Part shown: one piece after another, positions 1-7,277 of the stretch
How the letters are laid out: each line of letters opens with the position of its first letter
Numbering within the stretch: position 1 is the first letter of the stretch
Source of the DNA: Burkholderia ambifaria
GTDB taxonomy: Bacteria > Pseudomonadota > Gammaproteobacteria > Burkholderiales > Burkholderiaceae
Length of the DNA stretch: 64,000 nucleotides
Reading direction: 5' to 3'
Assembly: GCF_001443045.1 (NCBI RefSeq)
Contig: NZ_LKPJ01000023.1
Span: 1 to 64,000, forward strand
Position numbers and translations under genes: made by a program
Notes under the pieces: generated by a model
Told to the model about the DNA's origin: nothing
The model's input: only the letters and a program-made list of their open reading frames with translations
Databases searched by the model: none

Positions 1-332
1 GATCGGCCGTCTTCGCGAGGATCTCGAGCAGGCGCGCGCCCGTGTAGAGACCGTCGTCGAAGCCGTACCAGCGGTCCTTGAAGAACACGTGGCCGCTCAT
101 CTCGCCCGCGAGCGGTGCGCCCGTCTCGCGCAGCTTCGCCTTCACCAGCGAATGGCCCGTCTTCCACATCAGCGGCTCGCCGCCCTTCGCCTTCACCCAC
201 TGCGCGAGACGGGCGCACCGCTCGCGGGCGAGATGAGCGGCCACGTGTTCTTCAAGGACCGCTGGTACGGCTTCGACGACGGTCTCTACACGGGCGCGCG
301 CCTGCTCGAGATCCTCGCGAAGACGGCCGATC
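1..332. repeat. Inverted repeat, 133-bp perfect arms (1-133 and 200-332)
   Basis: Bases 1-133 are the exact reverse complement of 200-332, with a 66-bp unpaired centre (134-199). Read on the minus strand, 199 to 1 encodes the same phosphomannomutase segment as the plus strand, plus about 22 codons further upstream that the plus-strand copy lacks. The sequence therefore runs antisense through the gene and switches at 199/200 to the sense strand. This is the geometry of a fold-back chimera at a contig end. A real short inversion-duplication is possible, but nothing mobile is visible at the junction. Confidence 0.95.
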
Positions 333-649
333 CGAGCGCGGTGCTCAATGCGCTGCCGGACGCGATGAGCACGCCCGAACTGCAGCTCTGGCTCGACGAA
401 GGCGAGAACTTCCGCCTGATCGACAAGCTGCAGAAAGAGGCGAAGTTCGACGGCGCAGAGGAAGTCGTGACGATCGACGGCCTGCGCGTCGAGTACCCGG
501 ACGGCTTCGGCCTCGCGCGTTCGTCGAACACGACGCCGGTCGTCGTGATGCGGTTCGAATCGGAGACCAAGGAAGGGCTCGAGCGCATCCAGGACGATTT
601 CCGCCGCGTGCTGACGGCCGCGAAGCCGGACGTCAAGCTGCCGTTCTGA
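200..649 (+). CDS. Phosphomannomutase/phosphoglucomutase, C-terminal part only
   Basis: This is the 3' end of an AlgC/ManB-type alpha-D-phosphohexomutase, which interconverts hexose-6-phosphates and hexose-1-phosphates for sugar-nucleotide and surface-polysaccharide synthesis. About 149 codons are present of the family's roughly 460. The GEMSGHVFF motif of the sugar-binding loop lies at the start and the phosphate-binding segment RSSNTTPVV near the C-terminus. The frame is open upstream through the fold-back, but that translation (89-199) is antisense and not protein. I place the usable gene from 200. Whether the cell has an intact copy cannot be judged from this window. Confidence 0.85.
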   Translation: MRETGAPLAGEMSGHVFFKDRWYGFDDGLYTGARLLEILAKTADPSAVLNALPDAMSTPELQLWLDEGENFRLIDKLQKEAKFDGAEEVVTIDGLRVEYPDGFGLARSSNTTPVVVMRFESETKEGLERIQDDFRRVLTAAKPDVKLPF

Positions 650-714
650 ACCTCGGCGGCCTGCGGGCTGCCGCCGGCGCGACGGTCGAGTTGTCCGTCG
701 CGCCATTCCCGAAA

Positions 715-748
715 AGCGGCGCATGCCAGCGGCATGCGGCCGCTTTTT
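715..748 (+). terminator. Rho-independent terminator after the phosphohexomutase gene
   Basis: An inner 7-bp stem (GCATGCC/GGCATGC, loop AGC) is extended by AGCGGC/GCCGCT with one bulged G and followed by five T. It lies 66 bp after the stop codon and ends that transcript before waaC. Confidence 0.85.
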
Positions 749-796
749 GTCTGTCTGACGTCCCGGGCGCGATAAAATCGCGTCTTTATGCCTGTC

Positions 797-820
797 GCCG
801 GCTGTCCGCCGGCGTTTTTT
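797..820 (+). promoter_or_regulatory. Terminator-like hairpin directly before the waaC start
   Basis: CGCCGGC/GCCGGCG forms a perfect 7-bp stem with a 5-base loop followed by six T, and ends four bases before the GTG start of waaC. A TAAAAT box (773-778) lies upstream and could serve as a -10 element. The hairpin occupies the place of a normal ribosome-binding site, so it may be an attenuator or simply the end of upstream transcripts. The function is inferred. Confidence 0.6.
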
Positions 821-824
821 CAGC

Positions 825-1820
825 GTGCAAAAGATCCTGATCGTGCGCGTGTCGTCGCTGGGCGACGTCGTGCACAACATGCCGGTGATCGCCGATATCC
901 GGCGCCGCCATCCCGATGCGCAGATCGACTGGCTCGTCGAGGAGAGCTTCGTCGGCCTCGTGCGGCTCGTCGAGGGCGTGCGCGACGTGTTGCCGTTCTC
1001 GCTGCGCCGCTGGCGCAAGAAGCCGTTCTCGGGCGCGACGTGGCGCGAGATCCGCGCGTTCCGCAAGCGCCTCGCGGCCGAACGGTACGACCTCGTGATC
1101 GACTGCCAGGGGCTCATCAAGACGGCCTGGGTCGCGAGCTGGGCGCGCGGCCCGCTCGCCGGCCTCGGCAACCGCACCGACGGCGCCGGCTACGAATGGC
1201 CCGTGCGCTTCTTCTATCGCAAGCGCGTGCCGATCGCGCCGCGCACGCACGTGGTCGAGCGTACGCGCCAGCTGGTCGCGGCCGCGCTGGGCGACCCGGC
1301 GCCGACGCCGGCCGATCCGGTCGACTTCGGTCTCGACACGCGCGCGGCGGCGCTCGCGGTCGCGGCGCTCGGCCTGAACCTGCCGGTGCCGTACGTGGTG
1401 TTCGTGCACGCGACGTCGCGTGCCGACAAGCAGTGGCCGGACGCCGCGTGGATCGAGCTCGGCCAGGCGCTCGTGCGGCGCGGTGCGTCGCTCGTGCTGC
1501 CGTGGGGCAACGACGCGGAACGCGCGACCAGCGAGCGGCTCGCGAAGGAGTTCGGCGCGGCGGCGATCGTGCCGCCGAAGCTGTCGCTGCCGGCCGTCGT
1601 CGGCCTGATCGACGGCGCGGCCGCGACGGTCGGGGTTGATACAGGTCTGGTTCATATCGCGGCCGCGCTGAAGCGCCCGACGGTCGAACTGTACAATTTT
1701 GCGACGGCCTGGCGGACCGGCGGCTACTGGTCGCCGAACGTCGTCAATCTCGGCACGGCGGGGCAGCCGCCGTCGATCGCACAGGTGAAGGCGGCGCTCG
1801 CGGGCTTCGGCCTGCTGTAA
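825..1820 (+). CDS. waaC: Lipopolysaccharide heptosyltransferase I
   Basis: WaaC adds the first L-glycero-D-manno-heptose to Kdo of the LPS inner core on the cytoplasmic face of the inner membrane. The 331-aa protein is a GT9-family glycosyltransferase. It starts with the family's ILIVRVSSLGDVVHNMP motif, and the C-terminal ADP-heptose-binding region GVDTGLVHIAAALKRPTVELY is clear. The GTG start at 825 is the only one that keeps the N-terminal motif; no Shine-Dalgarno is visible because a hairpin and T-run end four bases before it. Fifty-two bases separate it from kdoO, so waaC-kdoO-waaA probably form one LPS-core operon. Confidence 0.96.
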   Translation: MQKILIVRVSSLGDVVHNMPVIADIRRRHPDAQIDWLVEESFVGLVRLVEGVRDVLPFSLRRWRKKPFSGATWREIRAFRKRLAAERYDLVIDCQGLIKTAWVASWARGPLAGLGNRTDGAGYEWPVRFFYRKRVPIAPRTHVVERTRQLVAAALGDPAPTPADPVDFGLDTRAAALAVAALGLNLPVPYVVFVHATSRADKQWPDAAWIELGQALVRRGASLVLPWGNDAERATSERLAKEFGAAAIVPPKLSLPAVVGLIDGAAATVGVDTGLVHIAAALKRPTVELYNFATAWRTGGYWSPNVVNLGTAGQPPSIAQVKAALAGFGLL

Positions 1821-1872
1821 TGCCTGTCATGCCCATCATGCCTGCCCTGCCTGTCACGCACGCGAACCGATC

Positions 1873-2757
1873 ATGAGCGAATCCCAGATTATCGAAGTCC
1901 CGTCCGCCGACTGGAGCGGACACAACCTGTCGGCGCCGCGCGAGCAGCTGCTGGCCGCGGTCGAGGAAGGCAAGGTGCTGTATTTCCCGCATCTGCGCTT
2001 CGCGATCGAAGGCGGCGAGGAAGCGCTGCTCGATCCGGCGCTCGCCGATCCGAAACGCAAGAACATCAGCCTCGCGCCGAACGGCGGCGCGCTCGCCGGC
2101 GTGCTCGGCGACAGCGTCACGCAGTCGGCCGTGCGTGCACTCGTCGCGCGCTTCCAGCAGCAGGCCGGCACGCTCGTCGACGGCCTTTTTCCCGAATACC
2201 GCGGCAAGCTGCGCGTCGCGCCGACGAGCCTGCGGCTGATGCAGGTCGAGACGCGCCAGACGTCCTGGCGCAAGGACGACAGCCGGCTGCACGTCGACGC
2301 GTTCCCGTCGCGGCCGAATTACGGCGAGCGCATCCTGCGCGTGTTCACGAACGTGAACCCGGCCGGCCAGCCGCGCGTGTGGCGCGTCGGCGAGCCGTTC
2401 GAGGACGTCGCGAAGCGCTTCCTGCCGAAGATCAGGCCGCAGTTCCCCGGCTCGGCGTGGCTGCTGAACCTGCTGCACGTGACGAAGTCGCCGCGCAGCG
2501 CGTACGACCACCTGATGCTGAACCTGCACGACGGGATGAAGGCCGATCTCGACTACCAGAAGACTTGCCCGCAACAGACCATGCCGTTTCCGCCGGGCAG
2601 CGTGTGGATATGTTTCTCGGATCAGACTTCGCACGCTGTGATGTCCGGCCAGTTCATGCTCGAGCAAACCTTCTTCCTGCCGGTCGACGCAATGGTGCGT
2701 CGCGAATGCGCGCCGCTCGGGATTCTCGAGCGCCTGCAGGGCAGGGCGCTGGTTTGA
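1873..2757 (+). CDS. kdoO: Kdo hydroxylase (Fe(II)/2-oxoglutarate dioxygenase)
   Basis: KdoO-type enzymes hydroxylate Kdo to D-glycero-D-talo-oct-2-ulosonic acid (Ko) in the LPS core, an activity described in Burkholderia ambifaria and Yersinia. The 294-aa protein has an HxD pair (H140, D142, in LHVDAFPSRP) and a distal histidine (H254, in SDQTSHAVMSG), consistent with the iron-binding facial triad. The position between heptosyltransferase I and the Kdo transferase supports the role. The ATG at 1873 is the clear start. The protein is likely cytoplasmic or peripherally associated; no signal peptide is seen. Confidence 0.92.
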   Translation: MSESQIIEVPSADWSGHNLSAPREQLLAAVEEGKVLYFPHLRFAIEGGEEALLDPALADPKRKNISLAPNGGALAGVLGDSVTQSAVRALVARFQQQAGTLVDGLFPEYRGKLRVAPTSLRLMQVETRQTSWRKDDSRLHVDAFPSRPNYGERILRVFTNVNPAGQPRVWRVGEPFEDVAKRFLPKIRPQFPGSAWLLNLLHVTKSPRSAYDHLMLNLHDGMKADLDYQKTCPQQTMPFPPGSVWICFSDQTSHAVMSGQFMLEQTFFLPVDAMVRRECAPLGILERLQGRALV

Positions 2758-2794
2758 GCGCGCCCCGCCTCCTCCGCGGTAATGGGGCCCGCTC

Positions 2795-4144
2795 ATGCTG
2801 AGGGCGATCTATCGCGCGTTGTGGTGGCTCGTCGCGCCGATCGCGGTCATCCGCCTCTTGGTGCGCTCGCGCAAGGAGCGCGGCTATCGCGAGCACATCG
2901 GCGAGCGCTTCGGCCACGTCGCGGGCCGTTCGCGCGACGATCGCGCGCCGCTGATCTGGGTGCATGCGGTGTCGGTCGGCGAGACGCGTGCCGCGCAGCC
3001 GCTGATCGATGCGCTGATGCAGGCACGTCCCGACGCGCGCATCCTGCTCACGCACATGACGCCGAGCGGCCGCGCGACCGGCGAGCAGATCTTCGGCGAT
3101 CGCGTGCTGCGCTGCTACCTGCCGTACGACATGCCGGGCGCGGTGCGGCGTTTTCTGCGCGCGTGGCGGCCGACGCTCGGCCTCGTGATGGAAACCGAGG
3201 TGTGGCCGACGCTGATCGACGAGTGCCGCCACGCGGACGTGCCGCTCGTGTTGACCAACGCGCGGATGTCCGCGCGCTCGCATCGCCGTGCGGCGAAGTT
3301 CGGCGCGGCGACGCGCGACGTGTTCGGCGGGTTCTCGCGCGTGCTCGCGCAGAGTCCGGCCGATGCGGAACGGCTGACGTCGCTCGGTGCGCGCAACGTG
3401 ACGGTGCTGGGCAACCTGAAATTCGACATGACGACGCCGCCGGAGCTGACGGCGCGCGGCCATGCATGGCGCGACGCGATCGGCACGCGGCCCGTATGGG
3501 TCGCCGCCAGCACGCGCGAGAACGAAGAGGCGCTGGTGCTGCAGGCGTTCGCCGCGATGCACACGCCCGGCGCGCTGCTGATCCTCGTGCCGCGCCATCC
3601 GCAGCGTTTCGCCGAAGTCGAGGCGCTCGTCGAGCGCAGCGGGTTCAAGTGCGTGCGGCGTTCGGTGTGGGGTGCGGACGTGGCGGCCCTCGCGGCCGGC
3701 CGGCCCGCTGCGGCGGAACCGCTGCCGGCCGACGTGACGGTGCTGCTCGGCGATTCGATGGGTGAGCTCGGCGCGTACTATGCGGCCGCCGACGTCGCGT
3801 TCATCGGCGGCAGCTTGCTGCCGCTCGGCGGGCAGAACCTGATCGAGGCGTGCGCGGTCGGCGTGCCGGTGCTGATCGGCCCGCACGTGTTCAACTTCAC
3901 GCAGGCGACCGCCGATGCGGTCGCGGCTGGCGCGGCGATGCAGGTCGCGGATCCGCTCGATCTCGCGCACGTGCTCGACGCGCTGTTCGCCGACCACGCA
4001 CGGCGTATCGCGATGGGCGCGGCCGGTGCTGCGTTCGCGTCGCGCCATCGCGGCGCGACCGCGCGCTCGGTCGACGTGCTCGCGGCGCTGTTGCCGCCGG
4101 TCGAGAACGGCACGCACTCGATGCAGGACGGGCAGGACGCTTAG
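2795..4144 (+). CDS. waaA: 3-deoxy-D-manno-octulosonic acid (Kdo) transferase
   Basis: WaaA transfers Kdo from CMP-Kdo to lipid IVA, the step that joins core to lipid A. The 449-aa protein begins with a hydrophobic anchor (about residues 3-23), continues with the Kdo-transferase N-domain (WVHAVSVGE; METEVWPTLI) and ends with the GT-B nucleotide-binding half (FIGGSLLPLGGQNLIEA). Length and motif order are normal. It starts 37 bp after kdoO and is the last gene before the lower-GC T6SS island, whose genes point the opposite way. Confidence 0.96.
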   Translation: MLRAIYRALWWLVAPIAVIRLLVRSRKERGYREHIGERFGHVAGRSRDDRAPLIWVHAVSVGETRAAQPLIDALMQARPDARILLTHMTPSGRATGEQIFGDRVLRCYLPYDMPGAVRRFLRAWRPTLGLVMETEVWPTLIDECRHADVPLVLTNARMSARSHRRAAKFGAATRDVFGGFSRVLAQSPADAERLTSLGARNVTVLGNLKFDMTTPPELTARGHAWRDAIGTRPVWVAASTRENEEALVLQAFAAMHTPGALLILVPRHPQRFAEVEALVERSGFKCVRRSVWGADVAALAAGRPAAAEPLPADVTVLLGDSMGELGAYYAAADVAFIGGSLLPLGGQNLIEACAVGVPVLIGPHVFNFTQATADAVAAGAAMQVADPLDLAHVLDALFADHARRIAMGAAGAAFASRHRGATARSVDVLAALLPPVENGTHSMQDGQDA

Positions 4145-4166
4145 GGCAAGTATGTGGGGCGACTTG

Positions 4167-4191
4167 CATTCGAGCGCGTCGCGCTCGAATG
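4167..4191. terminator. Hairpin between waaA and the T6SS island
   Basis: ATTCGAGCGC/GCGCTCGAAT pair perfectly around a 3-base loop, 23 bp after the waaA stop. There is no T-run, so it may end transcription inefficiently or act in either direction. It sits at the edge where composition falls from typical Burkholderia GC to the lower-GC island. Confidence 0.5.
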
Positions 4192-4263
4192 ATCTGCAAC
4201 TGGTTGAAGGGGCAAGATCGTGTCCAGTGAACCTTGAGTCGGGTAAGCGCGCGGCTTTCTTTC

Positions 4264-4346
4264 TACCCATAGAGGGGGCAGAACAAAGCGATCGAACGAG
4301 CAGATCGGAAAACAGTGCGATTTTGAAAAGCCTATGATGCGGCCAT
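4264..4346 (-). pseudogene. Remnant of a fifth copy of the two-helix immunity-like gene
   Basis: Read from 4346 on the minus strand, an ATG is followed, after a small deletion that shifts the frame, by codons for RLFKIALFSDLLVRSL. This aligns with RLFKIVLFIGLLALSL of the intact gene at 4349-4627, and the DNA is similar over about 50 bases. Similarity stops after the first helix. The spacing to the preceding stop matches the other copies, so this is the broken last unit of the array. Confidence 0.75.
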
Positions 4347-4348
4347 TC

Positions 4349-4627
4349 TTAGTCGCTATTTCTCGACATGCTTTTTTTGCGATGGTGTCGCCACAGCCAC
4401 ATAATCGCTACATAGGCGAACACTGCCGCAATCAGTTCGATAGTCACCCACACCACGAAATACAAGTCGTCGGGATCGCGAACGCCGAGCCATTCCGAAG
4501 CACGCCACCATGCACGCGCCTCGGCTGGCGTCCACTCATAGTGGTATGGACGGACATAACGAAGCGATAGAGCGAGCAGGCCGATAAACAGCACGATCTT
4601 GAAGAGCCTACGGGTAAAAGTGATCAT
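4349..4627 (-). CDS. Small two-helix membrane protein, array copy 4 (putative T6SS immunity)
   Basis: A 92-aa protein with a positive N-terminus, a hydrophobic helix at about residues 8-25, a loop of some 30 residues carrying EWLGVRDPDDLY, a second helix at about 57-80, and a basic tail (WRHHRKK). By the positive-inside rule the loop faces the periplasm, where an L,D-transpeptidase effector would act. It begins 2 bp after the copy upstream and is paralogous to 4630-4911, 4921-5190 and 5200-5472. I know of no named family. The immunity role is inferred from position behind the effector and from topology. Confidence 0.75.
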   Translation of the reverse strand: MITFTRRLFKIVLFIGLLALSLRYVRPYHYEWTPAEARAWWRASEWLGVRDPDDLYFVVWVTIELIAAVFAYVAIMWLWRHHRKKSMSRNSD

Positions 4628-4629
4628 TC

Positions 4630-4911
4630 TCAGACGCTATTTCTCAACATGGATTTTTTGCCGCGATAGTGCCTCCACAGCCTCATGATCACCATATACG
4701 CAAACGTTGCCACGAGCAGATTGGCCAGCAGGACGAGCGGAATGTATAGATCATCGGGGTCGCGAATACCAAGCCGATTTGCAACGCGTAGCCAAGCGAG
4801 CGCTTGGCTTTCTGGCATTGGTATAGGATATGTGTGGACGTACGGTACGGAGAGGCAGAACAGGCCGACGAACAGCGTGACCTTGAACAGCCTATGGGTA
4901 AGAGAGGTCAT
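4630..4911 (-). CDS. Small two-helix membrane protein, array copy 3 (putative T6SS immunity)
   Basis: A 93-aa paralog: RLFKVTLFVGLFCLSV in helix 1, the conserved loop motif RLGIRDPDDLY, a second hydrophobic helix, and a basic tail WRHYRGKK. The loop differs from copy 4 (MPESQALAWLRVANRLG against TPAEARAWWRASEWLG) and resembles copy 1 more closely, so copies 1/3 and 2/4 look like two alternating subtypes. It starts 9 bp after the stop of the broken copy 2. Inferred to protect against the effector at 5453-5971 or a variant of it. Confidence 0.75.
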   Translation of the reverse strand: MTSLTHRLFKVTLFVGLFCLSVPYVHTYPIPMPESQALAWLRVANRLGIRDPDDLYIPLVLLANLLVATFAYMVIMRLWRHYRGKKSMLRNSV

Positions 4912-4920
4912 TCTCAGTCA

Positions 4921-5190
4921 CTATTTCTCCACATGCTTTTTCACGCGATGGTGTCGCCACATCCACATGATCGCTATGTAGACGAGCACTGCCACGATTA
5001 GTTCGATAATTACCCACCCCCCGATATACAAATCCTCGGGATCGCGGACACCGAGCCAATCCGAAGCACGCCACCATGCACGCGATTCGGCTGGCGTTCA
5101 TTCATGGTATGGTCGGATATAACGAAATGAGAGAAGAAACAATCCGACAAACAGCGCGACCTTGAAGAGCCTACGGACAAGATAGGTCAT
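4921..5190 (-). pseudogene. Two-helix immunity-like gene, array copy 2, nonsense mutation
   Basis: Translation from the ATG at 5190 gives MTYLVRRLFKVALFVG... as in the other copies, but an in-frame TGA at 5098-5100 replaces the TGG tryptophan codon conserved in copy 4 (EWTPAE), beside a 3-bp deletion. Beyond the stop the frame stays open and fully homologous (SDWLGVRDPEDLY, second helix, basic tail) to the TAG at 4921. A single point mutation therefore probably inactivated it recently. It belongs to the same subtype as copy 4. Confidence 0.85.
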
Positions 5191-5199
5191 TCTCGGGCG

Positions 5200-5472
5200 C
5201 TATTTCTCAACATGGCTTTTTTTCCCACGATAGTGCTTCCATAGCTTTATGATCATCATATACGCAAGCGTTGCCACAAGCAGATCAAGAGCCAGCATCA
5301 CCGGGATATAGACATCATCCGCCTCGTGCAGACCAAGGCTTTGCGCGATGCTCAACCATCGAAGTGCCTCACTTTCCGGCATCGCCCCATTCCGACCAAT
5401 GCAGCGCACGGATAGAAGAAACAAGCCGAAAAACAGCGCCATCTTGAAAAGTCTACGGACAAGTGTTGCCAT
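5200..5472 (-). CDS. Small two-helix membrane protein, array copy 1 (putative cognate immunity)
   Basis: A 90-aa protein from the ATG at 5472 (MATLVRRLFKMALFFGLF). It has helix 1, a loop with SLGLHEADDVYIP, helix 2 and a basic tail WKHYRGKK. Its start lies inside the end of the effector gene (20-bp overlap), the arrangement expected for translationally coupled effector and immunity genes. Being the first copy behind the effector, it is the best candidate for the cognate protector. A longer frame to 5502 exists but would add ten residues unlike the paralogs. Confidence 0.78.
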   Translation of the reverse strand: MATLVRRLFKMALFFGLFLLSVRCIGRNGAMPESEALRWLSIAQSLGLHEADDVYIPVMLALDLLVATLAYMMIIKLWKHYRGKKSHVEK

Positions 5473-5971
5473 GCGCGATGACCTCAATTGTTCCGTATGC
5501 ATTAAGTCCTGAATTGCCGGCCGCGATTTTCTTGGTGGTCAAAAGTGCTGTTCGGATTCTCAGGAAATCCGTACGGCTCGGCAGAGTAATGCAGCCTAGC
5601 GAAATCCCATCGCCGCCCACCGGATGCAGCCGGAACTGACCGCGCTGGAGACCATTGATCCAGGTGAAATCGTCGATTAAGCCGTCGCTCCTATACAGTG
5701 CAAACCACTCGGAATGGTAAGATGGTTTGCCTTTTGCCGCGTTATATGCGTCCTTGATCGAAGCCCAAGCTTGAGACCTGACGCCACCTGCAGGACGGTC
5801 CACGATCCAGAATTTACCGCCAGGAATCGGGCCGTTGTCGGGCACCGCCGTACAGCCGCCCCGATTCCGATAGATGCCATTGCCAGAGAACGCATCAAAC
5901 GTACCCAACCCATCGACGGTAAGGGGAGAGAGGAAACTGTTATTCACCAGAAATCTACCGGTATAAGCCAT
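5453..5971 (-). CDS. Tlde1-like T6SS effector (DUF2778, L,D-transpeptidase fold)
   Basis: A 172-aa protein with the DUF2778 layout: an FSGNG segment, AVPDNGPIPGGKFWI, and the catalytic signature HPVGGDGISLGCITLP, giving H116 and C127 as the likely catalytic pair. Tlde1 of Salmonella is a T6SS effector of this family that attacks or modifies peptidoglycan stems. There is no signal peptide, as expected for a protein delivered by the secretion machine. The ATG at 5971 is chosen because GGGAG precedes it and the family N-terminus begins there. It lies 13 bp behind hcp and overlaps the first immunity-like gene. Confidence 0.85.
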   Translation of the reverse strand: MAYTGRFLVNNSFLSPLTVDGLGTFDAFSGNGIYRNRGGCTAVPDNGPIPGGKFWIVDRPAGGVRSQAWASIKDAYNAAKGKPSYHSEWFALYRSDGLIDDFTWINGLQRGQFRLHPVGGDGISLGCITLPSRTDFLRIRTALLTTKKIAAGNSGLNAYGTIEVIAHGNTCP

Positions 5972-5984
5972 TGACCGCTCCCGC

Positions 5985-6470
5985 TTATCCGATGTCATTC
6001 CATGAATCGGTGAATTTGATATTGCCGTCGAGGTAATGCCACGTGATGCGGTCATACATCATGGAGACGGCTTCCACGTGATTGAGCGCGGACGCTTGCG
6101 ATAGTCTGGTATTCGTCATGCCGGGGTTGATGCCGCAGACTTTTACGCCTTCGAGCAGCATCACGAAATAGACTTCCTCTCTTCCCGCATCGTTGATGCG
6201 ATACCACTTGATCTCGGCCGATTGCAGGGTTTGCCCCTTCGCCACGGCCTTGTAGAGATAGGGTGTCGCCGCGTCGAATTCCTTTTCGAACGCAATCGGT
6301 GAATGCGTACGCTTGCCGGTGATCTTGCCGTTGGCACCATCAACCGGCAGATTTACACCGTGGCCGAAGCTGATGATTTCAATGCTTCCTTCACGGTCCT
6401 GGACGGTTGACGAGCCTTTGATGTCTGCGCCGCCATCATCCTTAAGCCACATATGTGCGGGAATCGGCAT
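5985..6470 (-). CDS. hcp: Hcp-family type VI secretion tube protein
   Basis: A 161-aa Hcp1-type protein: PAHMWLKDDGGADIKG, DREGSIEIISFGHGV, the KITGKRTHSP segment, PYLYKA, and the C-terminal ITWHYLDGN...DSWND motif. Hcp hexamers stack into the T6SS inner tube and can carry small effectors in their lumen, so this one probably carries the Tlde1-like protein encoded next. The ATG at 6470 is preferred over the GTG at 6485 because the GAGG ribosome-binding site lies between them. No baseplate or sheath genes are nearby, so this is an orphan hcp relying on an apparatus elsewhere. Confidence 0.92.
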   Translation of the reverse strand: MPIPAHMWLKDDGGADIKGSSTVQDREGSIEIISFGHGVNLPVDGANGKITGKRTHSPIAFEKEFDAATPYLYKAVAKGQTLQSAEIKWYRINDAGREEVYFVMLLEGVKVCGINPGMTNTRLSQASALNHVEAVSMMYDRITWHYLDGNIKFTDSWNDIG

Positions 6471-6617
6471 ATCGAAAATCCTCACTTACAGAGAAAGCGT
6501 AATGTAAGGAATCGATGCCAGCCAAGTCAATTGCCGTCGCAAAGTCGCTGGAGGCTTTTCGATAGCGGGCTCGCTCTTGCGTGCGCAAACGCTATGTTGT
6601 TCTGCCTGGACACTTAT

Positions 6618-7265
6618 TCAAACCGTCAACAACCCCTTCTTCTCGATGAACGCGACGACGTCCGCCACGCCTTCGAGCGCCTTCAGGTTCGTCATCACGT
6701 AAGGCCGCTCGCCGCGCATCTTCTTCGTGTCGGAGGCCATCACGTCGAGGTTCGCGCCGACGAGCGGCGCGAGATCCGTCTTGTTGATCACCAGCAGGTC
6801 GGACTTCGTGATGCCCGGGCCGCCCTTGCGCGGAATCTTCTCGCCGCCGGCGACGTCGATCACGTAGATCGTCAGGTCCGACAGCTCGGGGCTGAACGTC
6901 GCCGCGAGATTGTCGCCGCCCGATTCGATGAACACGATGTCGGCGTCGGGAAAGCGCGCCAGCATCCGGTCGACGGCCTCGAGGTTGATCGACGCATCCT
7001 CGCGGATCGCCGTGTGCGGGCAGCCGCCCGTCTCGACGCCCATGATGCGTTCCTCGGGCAGCGCGCCCGCGACCGTCAGCAGGCGCTGGTCTTCCTTCGT
7101 ATAGATGTCGTTCGTGATCGCGACGAGGTCGTAGCGCTCGCGCATCGCCTTGCACAGCATTTCGAGCAGCGTGGTCTTGCCGGAGCCGACCGGGCCGCCG
7201 ATGCCGACGCGCAGCGGCGGCAGTTTCTTGGTGCGGCGGGGGGAGGAGGGAGCGGGTGCGTTCAT
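6618..7265 (-). CDS. ureG: Urease accessory GTPase UreG
   Basis: UreG is the SIMIBI-class GTPase that, with UreD/UreF/UreE, delivers nickel to the urease active site. The 215-aa protein has the P-loop GGPVGSGKT, the conserved CPH motif (GGCPHTAIRED) that binds metal, a Walker-B-like FIESGGDN, and NKTD for guanine recognition. It is the last gene of the urease block and starts 12 bp after ureF. About 130 bp separate its stop from the hcp upstream region. Confidence 0.97.
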   Translation of the reverse strand: MNAPAPSSPRRTKKLPPLRVGIGGPVGSGKTTLLEMLCKAMRERYDLVAITNDIYTKEDQRLLTVAGALPEERIMGVETGGCPHTAIREDASINLEAVDRMLARFPDADIVFIESGGDNLAATFSPELSDLTIYVIDVAGGEKIPRKGGPGITKSDLLVINKTDLAPLVGANLDVMASDTKKMRGERPYVMTNLKALEGVADVVAFIEKKGLLTV

Positions 7266-7277
7266 GGCGTGTCGGGT

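Noticed and set aside
5985..6055. Upstream start (6055) of the Tlde1-like effector inside hcp
   Set aside because: The extra 28 residues are out-of-frame hcp sequence; ATG 5971 has GGGAG and begins at the family N-terminus.
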